From contig CAMWPF010000066.1 of assembly GCA_947176045.1 (NCBI GenBank), positions 1 to 7,312 on the forward strand: a DNA stretch of 7,312 bases, read 5' to 3'. This DNA is from an uncultured Treponema sp. GTDB lineage: Bacteria; Spirochaetota; Spirochaetia; Treponematales; Treponemataceae. Within the stretch, counting starts at the first letter, position 1, and the number at the start of each line of letters is the position of its first letter. This document shows, piece by piece, positions 1 to 7,312 of the stretch. The notes under the pieces were generated by a model. The model was not told the origin of the DNA and did not search any database. It was given only the letters and a program-made list of their open reading frames with translations. Made by a program: the position numbers and the translations under genes.

Positions 1-2
1 TT

Positions 3-560
3 TTTATCATATACAACCTCCCGATTTGGGCGCATTCCGTGCCGCTTGCCCGCGCGAGCGCGTGGATTCTGATTCCGCTGCTTGCAATCTTTGAACTGAC
101 GGATTATTTTGACGGGCATTATGCGCGCAAGAACGGGGAGGTCAGCGACTTCGGAAAGCTGTTCGATCCATTTGCGGACGTCATCTTGAACATAACGGTT
201 TTTTTCTGCGCCCTGCATTCGTTTGCCGGCGCGGAATCCGGCTACCTGCCGACAGTCATTCTAATTCTCATCGTCTACCGTGAATTTTCGATTACGTTCC
301 TCCGCATGATTGCCACAAAGGAAGGAATTGCGATTGCCGCGCGGAAAGGCGGAAAGCTGAAGACGGTTTTCTACATCGCGTCCGGATTCTTCTTCCTTGC
401 GCTGGAATCCGCCCTGCGGCTCGGCGTTGATGCCGCTGCGGCAGTTCCTGCGCTGCGGACTGCCGCCGTCGTTCTGTTCGCGGCCTGCCTTGTGCTGAGC
501 TACGTGTCGTTCATCGACTACGTGGTGCATTTTTCCTCCGTCATCAAAAAGAACGTGTGA
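3..560 (+). CDS. pgsA: CDP-diacylglycerol-glycerol-3-phosphate 3-phosphatidyltransferase (PgsA), 5' end missing
   Basis: PgsA is an integral membrane enzyme that transfers a phosphatidyl group from CDP-diacylglycerol to glycerol-3-phosphate, the committed step to phosphatidylglycerol and cardiolipin. The 185 visible residues carry the full CDP-alcohol phosphotransferase signature D-x2-D-G-x2-A-R-x8-G-x3-D-x3-D: D34, D37, G38, A41, R42, G51, D55 and D59, counting from base 3. These acidic residues bind the metal and CDP in this family. A later basic stretch, RKGGKLKT, fits PgsA better than other CDP-alcohol transferases. Hydrophobic membrane segments lie before the motif, at about residues 65-100, and in the C-terminal half. 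The frame is open from base 3 with FIIYNLPIW; a GTG at 39 is in frame, but the conserved helix before it shows the gene begins upstream of the window, probably lacking about 15-20 residues. The stop at 558-560 overlaps a possible GTG start of the next gene. The superfamily is certain; PgsA rather than a sister enzyme is likely. Confidence 0.9.
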   Translation, partial: FIIYNLPIWAHSVPLARASAWILIPLLAIFELTDYFDGHYARKNGEVSDFGKLFDPFADVILNITVFFCALHSFAGAESGYLPTVILILIVYREFSITFLRMIATKEGIAIAARKGGKLKTVFYIASGFFFLALESALRLGVDAAAAVPALRTAAVVLFAACLVLSYVSFIDYVVHFSSVIKKNV

Positions 561-604
561 AGGATGCGTGCGGACGGCGCGTTTTAAGGATGTGTGAATC
601 AACT

Positions 605-1834
605 ATGGAAGAAGCGGTGTGCCGCGTCCGCGCGGCGGTGCGGAATTCTGCGGCGGAAATGGTCGCCCTGCAACGGATTCTGACGGCAGTTCCGGCGCTG
701 GCGCCGGAAAACGGCGGGCAGGGCGAGGCCGAAAAGTGCGCCGTTCTTGAAGGCTGGCTCCGAAAGAACGGCTTCTCCGACATCGAGCGGCACGATGCGC
801 CTGATTCCCGAGTGGACTGCGGCGTCCGCCCGAACCTCGTCGTAACGGTTCCCGGCGCGTCCGGCGGCGGCGCGTTCTGGATTATGGCGCATCTCGACGT
901 CGTTCCGCCCGGCGATATGTCGCTGTGGAGCGAAAGTCCGTGGACGGTCGTGGAAAAAGACGGCCGCCTGTACGGGCGCGGCGTGGAGGACAACCAGCAG
1001 GGATTGGTTTCCGCTGTGTTCGCCGCGCTCGCCCTCGCGCGGTGCGGCATCAAGCCGGCGCGCACGGTGAAGCTGCTGTTCATCGCGGATGAGGAAGTCG
1101 GAAGCACGTACGGAATCGGCTGGCTTCTGAAAAATCGGAGCCTTTTTTCAGCGGACGACTTGATTCTGATTCCCGACGGCGGCGACAGCCGGGGCGAGAC
1201 GATTGAAATTGCGGAAAAGAACCTGCTGTGGCTGCGCGTCCATGTGCGCGGCAGGCAGAGCCACGGCTCCCGTCCCGATCAGGGGCGCAACGCCTGCCTT
1301 GCGGCGTCGGCGCTTTCGCTGAAGCTGCATGAAATGGAGGGCGTGTTCAGCCGCCGCGACGCGCTGTTCGAGCCGGACCGTTCCACGTTCGAGCCGACGA
1401 TGCGCCTTGCGAATGTCGGCGGCATCAACATCATTCCCGGCGAGGACACGTTCTGCATGGACTGCCGCATCCTGCCGTGCTATACGTTGGAATCTGTTTT
1501 GGAAGAAGCCCGCCGCCGCTGCAAGGAAGTCGAGGCGCAGTACGGCGTCAGCGTTGATTTTGAGGCGCCGCAGGCGGTGCAGTCTCCGGCGACTTCCGCG
1601 GACGCGCCCGTCGTGCGGAAGCTTGCGTCGGCGCTGCTGAAGACGCGCGGCATCTCCGCGCGCACCATCGGAATCGGCGGCGGCACGGTCGGCGCGGAGC
1701 TCCGCAAGCACGGCCTTTCTGCCGCAGTCTGGAGCACGCTGGACGAGCGCGCCCATTCGCCTGATGAATACTGCGTCGTGGAGAACATGGTCGCCGACGC
1801 GGAAACCATCGCGGTCATGATGATGGAAGAATAG
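605..1834 (+). CDS. M20-family zinc metallohydrolase (ArgE/DapE/Sapep-like dipeptidase or deacylase)
   Basis: This is a cytoplasmic di-metal amidohydrolase of the M20 clan; no signal peptide is visible. Counting from the upstream GTG at 557, the family residues are H112 and catalytic D114 (AHLDVVPPGD), bridging D145 (GRGVEDNQQG), general base E179 and ligand E180 (ADEEVGS), D207 (IPDGGD), and H400 near the C-terminus (RAHSPDEY). The dimerisation (lid) domain lies between about 225 and 345, and a glycine-rich IGIGGGTVGAELR stretch follows. All metal ligands are present, so it should be active. The best match I recall is the archaeal/bacterial 'M20 family metallo-hydrolase' group of about 410 aa, often loosely named succinyl-diaminopimelate desuccinylase; the true substrate is unknown. 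Possible starts are GTG 557 (overlapping the pgsA stop as GTGA), ATG 590 and ATG 605. I prefer 605 (409 aa) because the family-like sequence begins there; AAGGA at 586-590 is a distant ribosome-binding candidate. It is probably co-transcribed with pgsA. Confidence 0.88.
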   Translation: MEEAVCRVRAAVRNSAAEMVALQRILTAVPALAPENGGQGEAEKCAVLEGWLRKNGFSDIERHDAPDSRVDCGVRPNLVVTVPGASGGGAFWIMAHLDVVPPGDMSLWSESPWTVVEKDGRLYGRGVEDNQQGLVSAVFAALALARCGIKPARTVKLLFIADEEVGSTYGIGWLLKNRSLFSADDLILIPDGGDSRGETIEIAEKNLLWLRVHVRGRQSHGSRPDQGRNACLAASALSLKLHEMEGVFSRRDALFEPDRSTFEPTMRLANVGGINIIPGEDTFCMDCRILPCYTLESVLEEARRRCKEVEAQYGVSVDFEAPQAVQSPATSADAPVVRKLASALLKTRGISARTIGIGGGTVGAELRKHGLSAAVWSTLDERAHSPDEYCVVENMVADAETIAVMMMEE

Positions 1835-1836
1835 CC

Positions 1837-2352
1837 GTGCAGGCAGTTCACACGATTGCGCCGGTCTGGAACGCGGATTCCAACGTTTTGATTTTGGGGA
1901 CGATGCCGTCTCCGGCGTCCCGCGCCGCGGGATTCTTTTATATGCATCCGCAGAACCGTTTTTGGAAGGTTATGGCTGAGATTTTCGGTACGCCGTTCCA
2001 GTTTCCGAACAATGCGCCGGAGCGTGATGCGGCGGTTGCGGAGCGCCGCGAATTCCTGCTCGCGCACCGCATCGCGCTATGGGACGTCCTCGCGGAATGC
2101 GAAATCCGCGGCGCGGAGGACGCGTCCATCCGCCGTCCTGTTCCCAACGATTTTTCCGAACTGCTTTCCGCTTCGCGGATCCGCCGCGTCTTCTGCACGG
2201 GGAAGACTGCCGCCGCATTGTATGAAAGGCACTGCGCCGCGCGCTGCGGCCTTCCGTGGGAGTGCCTTCCGTCAACCAGCCCCGCGAACCAAGGACGATG
2301 GCCGTTCCCTGCGCTTGTCGAGGCGTACCGCGCCGCGCTCCGTCCAAGCTGA
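1837..2352 (+). CDS. DNA-deoxyinosine (hypoxanthine-DNA) glycosylase, UDG superfamily
   Basis: This is a predicted base-excision repair enzyme that removes hypoxanthine, the deamination product of adenine, from DNA. The 171-aa protein has the layout of the hypoxanthine-DNA glycosylase group (UDG family 6, related to Mug). A motif-1 region ILGTMPSPAS lies at about 19-28. FYMHPQNRFW follows at 34-43 and contains N40, which corresponds to the asparagine reported as important in the characterised archaeal enzyme. ALWDVLAECE lies at about 80-89 and the C-terminal motif LPSTSPAN at 144-151. Motif 1 lacks the catalytic Asp/Asn of classical uracil glycosylases, as expected for this family. The start is GTG at 1837, two bases after the M20 stop, with a weak purine-rich GGAAGAA just upstream inside that gene; translational coupling is likely. 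The length is normal and the gene looks intact. Mug/TDG-type activity on other bases cannot be excluded from sequence. Confidence 0.85.
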   Translation: MQAVHTIAPVWNADSNVLILGTMPSPASRAAGFFYMHPQNRFWKVMAEIFGTPFQFPNNAPERDAAVAERREFLLAHRIALWDVLAECEIRGAEDASIRRPVPNDFSELLSASRIRRVFCTGKTAAALYERHCAARCGLPWECLPSTSPANQGRWPFPALVEAYRAALRPS

Positions 2353-2425
2353 GGCGGCTGCGCGCCGCTGCTATTTTGCGGGCGCCGGCTGGCGCGGTCG
2401 TCCTGCATTCGGTTCAGTCCATCAT

Positions 2426-2470
2426 AAAAAACGCACGACGGTTTTGGAGCGATGCCCCGTCCGCCGTGCG
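2426..2470 (-). terminator. Rho-independent terminator of secA
   Basis: On the minus strand, CGCACGGCGG (2470-2461) pairs with CCGTCGTGCG (2441-2432) over ten positions including one G-U wobble, and six T residues follow directly (complement of 2431-2426). An inner helix, GGGGC/GCTCC with a three-base loop, can form within the 19-base loop. This is a textbook intrinsic terminator about 80 bases after the secA stop codon. Together with its weaker reverse reading, it separates the two convergent transcription units. Confidence 0.85.
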
Positions 2471-2481
2471 CTTTGCTTTTT
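2432..2481 (+). terminator. Possible intrinsic terminator for the pgsA-M20-glycosylase run
   Basis: The hairpin arms CGCACGACGG (2432-2441) and CCGCCGTGCG (2461-2470) are followed by a T-rich tail, CTTTGCTTTTT. Read on this strand the stem has one A-C mismatch, and the T-tract is interrupted. It is therefore weaker than the same structure read on the opposite strand, but it probably ends or slows transcription from the convergent glycosylase gene, whose stop lies about 80 bases upstream. Confidence 0.55.
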
Positions 2482-2484
2482 ACC

Positions 2485-2505
2485 GTTGCGTCAGTTCCTG
2501 CCGCA
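2485..2505. repeat. 21-bp direct repeat, copy 1 (intergenic)
   Basis: This sequence starts GTTGCGTCAG and ends CCTGCCGCA. It is identical over 21 bases to 2544-2564, with a period of 59 bases. Copy 2 covers the last codons and stop of secA, so copy 1 looks like a duplicated piece of the secA tail lying between the gene and its terminator. The bases on either side of the two copies differ. Confidence 0.85.
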
Positions 2506-2549
2506 GGGCGGAAACCGCGCTGGCGCGCGATGTTGACTGCAATGTTGCG

Positions 2550-5354
<2,805 letters not shown>

Positions 5355-5362
5355 AATGGTTA

Positions 5363-5391
5363 AATATAAAACGTTTTTGGCATCAAGTAAA
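5363..5391 (-). promoter_or_regulatory. Predicted sigma-70-type promoter of secA
   Basis: On the minus strand, TTTACT (-35, complement of 5391-5386) is followed by a 17-base spacer and TATATT (-10, complement of 5368-5363). These match the consensus at 4/6 and 5/6. Transcription would start around 5357-5354, at or within a few bases of the secA ATG. This AT-rich block stands out from the GC-rich surroundings. Confidence 0.65.
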
Positions 5392-5393
5392 GC

Positions 5394-5443
5394 GTCCGCG
5401 GCGGGTTTGCGCCATGGAATCATGTCCGCGGCGCGCCTGCGCC
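5394..5443. repeat. Two tandem 20-bp near-identical GC-rich repeats between divergent promoters
   Basis: Units 5394-5413 and 5424-5443 both read GTCCGCGGCG, then five variable bases, then GCGCC; they match at 17 of 20 positions. They are spaced 30 bases apart, close to three helical turns. The first begins two bases upstream of the predicted secA -35 box. They could be operator sites for a regulator of secA or the divergent lipoprotein gene, but the DNA is GC-rich and simple, so chance is possible. Confidence 0.4.
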
Positions 5444-5476
5444 GGAGGCGGCCGGATGCCGCGCTTCCGCACCGAA

Positions 5477-5505
5477 TTGACAATCGCAGGCATTCCTTTT
5501 ATTCT
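5477..5505 (+). promoter_or_regulatory. Predicted sigma-70-type promoter of the lipoprotein operon
   Basis: A perfect -35 box TTGACA (5477-5482), a 17-base spacer and the -10 box TATTCT (5500-5505, 4/6 matches) form a good promoter. The predicted transcription start is about 5512, directly at ATG 5513. The promoter would be internal to the coding region if translation instead began at 5414 or 5456. Confidence 0.6.
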
Positions 5506-5512
5506 TTCTGCT

Positions 5513-6802
5513 ATGAATCCAAATGCGATGCCTTGTGAGGGCGGGCGGCATGCTGGACGGCGCGCTCCGGGAGCCGCGCATTTCCGCCGCTGCGTTTCTG
5601 CCGCCGCCGTGTGCGCGCTGCTTTTTTCGGCCTGCGAACGGTCGGGAAAGGTCCGCTCCATTTCTGAAGACAACCTCTTTTCTATTGAATATGGCAATTT
5701 CGAGGAGCAGCTGAATTTGTTCGGCTCGCGGAATTTCGGCGGCGTGGGGACGGCGCTCGCCATGCGGGACGGCTTCTTCTACATTGTCAACGGCGAGGCG
5801 CAGAAAATCCTTTCATTCAATTCGTACGGCGACCTGCTTTCCGTGTATTATAACGAGGACGCCTATTCGGAGACGAACGCCGGACTTCCGAAAAAATCAA
5901 GCGCCGGAATCTGGCGGAGCGTCTCCTATCCGTTCCACTTCAACGGAAGGCTCGCCGTCGATTCCCGCAAGTTCCTGTATGTCGTCGCCTCTGTTCCCAA
6001 GGAGCGCAGCGAGCAGGATGAGGCGGACAACCTGCTGTACAGCCAGATGGTGCTGCGGTTTTCCAGCGACGGCTCCGTGATCGACTATATCGGGCAGCAG
6101 GGGCCTGCCGGAACGCCGTTTCCGTACATTCAGGGATTGTACGCCACGGAGAATGACGAGCTTGTCGTCGTCTGCTCCACAAACGACGGATTGTGCGCCT
6201 ATTGGTTTGCGACGAACGGCTTCCTCCGCTACCAGATTCCTGTGACGGCCGGCGGCGTTCCGCGCATTTCGCCCGACGTTTCAGGAGCGTCCGATCAGGA
6301 TTTGTTCATCAGCATTGACACAATGGTTCCTGACTGCTATGCCGAACGGATCTACGTGAAGGTTGACTACTATATGCCGTACATCGACGAGGAGTCGAAA
6401 GTCCAGTCCGGAGTCAGCTTCGTGGAGTCGGCGGTGTATCCGCTCGACATCGGCAGCGGCGTCTACGGCGAGCCGGTGGTTGTTCCGCCGTTCGAGGAGT
6501 CAATCACGGAGGATTTCAGCAAGCTGACATTCCGCCAGCCGTACGACTTTCTCGGCGTTACAAAGAACGGCTGGTTCTTCTTCATCATTACGACGGAGGA
6601 CGGCTTTTATGTCGAGCTGATTCAGCCTGCCTCGCAGTACCTGCTCAAGCGGCATTTCGCCGTGAATCATGCCGCAACGTTTTATTATTCGCTTGCGCTT
6701 TCCCATGAAGGCATCATTTCCGCGCTGCTTGCCGGAAAGGACGACGTGAAGGCGGTCTGGTGGCGGACGGACAATTTGATTGCCTCCATTTTGAAGTCGT
6801 AG
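5513..6802 (+). CDS. Predicted lipoprotein with NHL/beta-propeller-like repeats
   Basis: This is an exported lipoprotein of unknown function, 429 aa from this start. A basic n-region (about residues 10-27) precedes a hydrophobic stretch and the lipobox LLFSAC, with lipidated C41; F at -3 is tolerated in the relaxed spirochaete lipobox. The mature protein resembles a beta-propeller. Repeated units have an 'inspect - read out - colour by state' look: FFYIVNGEAQKILSFNSYGD (about 88-107), RLAVDSRKFLYVVAS with VLRFSSDGSVIDYIGQQG (about 146-197), and IQGLYATENDELVVV with AYWFATNGFLRY (about 206-240). More blades follow at about 343-377 and 389-423. This is reminiscent of NHL-type and spirochaetal LIC_12708-like proteins, from memory only. 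The start is uncertain: ATG 5456 has GGAGG seven bases upstream but gives an overlong signal peptide, and ATG 5528 is also in frame; 5513 sits at the predicted transcription start. It heads an operon with the membrane protein 8 nt downstream, which may be its partner. Confidence 0.75.
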   Translation: MNPNAMPCEGGRHAGRRAPGAAHFRRCVSAAAVCALLFSACERSGKVRSISEDNLFSIEYGNFEEQLNLFGSRNFGGVGTALAMRDGFFYIVNGEAQKILSFNSYGDLLSVYYNEDAYSETNAGLPKKSSAGIWRSVSYPFHFNGRLAVDSRKFLYVVASVPKERSEQDEADNLLYSQMVLRFSSDGSVIDYIGQQGPAGTPFPYIQGLYATENDELVVVCSTNDGLCAYWFATNGFLRYQIPVTAGGVPRISPDVSGASDQDLFISIDTMVPDCYAERIYVKVDYYMPYIDEESKVQSGVSFVESAVYPLDIGSGVYGEPVVVPPFEESITEDFSKLTFRQPYDFLGVTKNGWFFFIITTEDGFYVELIQPASQYLLKRHFAVNHAATFYYSLALSHEGIISALLAGKDDVKAVWWRTDNLIASILKS

Positions 6803-6810
6803 GCGCGCCG

Positions 6811-7284
6811 ATGGATTTTGACGGAATCGAAGAAGGACGCCCGGACGACAGCGGCGGGCTTCACTTTTACTACAACCGCGAGGAACGGCTGGCGCGCGCG
6901 CCGGAAATCGTCCGGGAATACTATGCGGGGCGCGGCCCCCGTCCTGTCAGAGGATTTTTCCGAGTCCTTGTCGCGACGCGCGGAAACCGCTTCCTGCTGT
7001 TCGCTGTCGTCGTCTTTATGGCGGCGGTGTGGATGTTCACCTTTTTGTCGGGGAGGAACGCGGCGTCCATCGCCGGAACGTCTGCGGAGCTTTCCGCATT
7101 TTCGTACGAGGACTGCGTGTATGCCAGCGTCCGGCTAGCCGGAGGTTCCGCAGTTCCGGCGGCTGTTCCTGTTTCCGTGCAGTTCACGGCGATTGAAGCG
7201 TCCGGACAGCCGTGCGCTTCCGCCGAAGCGCTGGATTTCTACGAGGGCGGCGAGCTGTTTTTACGGACAAAAATTACGGACTAA
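6811..7284 (+). CDS. Hypothetical single-pass membrane protein
   Basis: This is a 157-aa protein I cannot assign to a named family, though it recalls small conserved hypothetical proteins of treponemes. The first 60 residues are hydrophilic and charged, with an aromatic/basic patch (HFYYNREERLARAPEIV, about 18-34) and arginines just before the membrane segment. One hydrophobic helix spans about 61-79 (FLLFAVVVFMAAVWMFTFL). By the positive-inside rule the N-terminus is cytoplasmic. The C-terminal 77 residues would be periplasmic, look beta-rich, and hold two cysteines (C102, C135) that could form a disulfide. ATG 6811 lies eight bases after the lipoprotein stop with a weak AGGCG upstream; the frame also extends back to 6760, overlapping the lipoprotein, but the sequence there is less gene-like. 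Co-transcription with the lipoprotein suggests a shared envelope role; this is inference. Confidence 0.75.
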   Translation: MDFDGIEEGRPDDSGGLHFYYNREERLARAPEIVREYYAGRGPRPVRGFFRVLVATRGNRFLLFAVVVFMAAVWMFTFLSGRNAASIAGTSAELSAFSYEDCVYASVRLAGGSAVPAAVPVSVQFTAIEASGQPCASAEALDFYEGGELFLRTKITD

Positions 7285-7290
7285 GAAATA

Positions 7291-7312
7291 ATGAAGGTTG
7301 TCGCGGTGGTCT
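7291..7312 (+). CDS. Start of a further gene, cut by the window edge
   Basis: ATG at 7291 opens a frame reading MKVVAVV before the window ends. It lies six bases after the stop of the preceding gene, preceded by the purine-rich but not Shine-Dalgarno-like AAGAAATA. The short beta-strand-like start would suit a nucleotide-binding protein, but seven residues cannot identify it. It is probably in the same operon. Confidence 0.45.

Noticed and set aside
1148..1756. A 202-codon minus-strand frame inside the M20 gene
   Set aside because: It is a shadow of a gene with all catalytic residues intact, and its composition is Arg/Ala-rich and low in complexity.
2354..2395. Two short GC hairpins (GCGGC/GCCGC and GCGCC/GGCGC) after the glycosylase gene
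   Set aside because: The stems are only five pairs and the first is followed by just a short TATTTT. Such stems are common by chance in GC-rich DNA; the hairpin at 2432-2470 is a better terminator.
5355..5483. 43-codon upstream extension of the secA frame
   Set aside because: It contains the predicted promoter, and SecA proteins normally begin at the MLDKV-type sequence at 5354.

Overview
This looks like ordinary chromosomal DNA from a GC-rich spirochaete, most probably a Treponema-type organism. The evidence is the general look of the SecA and PgsA proteins, a lipoprotein with a relaxed spirochaete-style lipobox, and a downstream one-pass membrane protein of a type I associate with treponemes. 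No database could be searched, so the assignment is inference. I see no mobile element, CRISPR array, tRNA or rRNA.

Layout: (1) Positions 3-2352, plus strand, hold a tightly packed three-gene run. It contains the 3' part of pgsA (phosphatidylglycerophosphate synthase, cut by the window edge), an M20-family zinc amidohydrolase/dipeptidase, and a UDG-superfamily DNA glycosylase of the hypoxanthine/deoxyinosine type. The genes overlap or nearly abut, so they are probably co-transcribed, though their functions (lipid synthesis, peptide or amino-acid metabolism, DNA repair) are unrelated. (2) Positions 2353-2549 are a convergent intergenic region. It carries a good intrinsic terminator for secA that also has terminator features on the other strand, plus an inverted repeat across the secA stop codon and a 21-bp direct repeat. 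(3) Positions 2550-5354, minus strand, hold a complete secA (934 aa) with all ATPase motifs and a C-terminal zinc-binding tail. (4) Positions 5355-5512 are a divergent promoter region between secA and a lipoprotein gene. Both promoters sit so close to the likely start codons that the mRNAs may be leaderless. (5) Positions 5513-7284, plus strand, hold a beta-propeller-like lipoprotein followed 8 nt later by a small single-pass membrane protein. A third gene starts at 7291 and runs off the window.

The genes do not form one pathway. PgsA makes anionic phospholipid and SecA moves preproteins, including lipoproteins such as the one encoded divergently, so much of the window concerns the cell envelope. 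I found no convincing new biological system. The points most worth a second look are the structured secA 3' end, the apparently leaderless divergent starts, the tandem GC-rich near-repeats between the two promoters, and the uncharacterised lipoprotein/membrane-protein pair.
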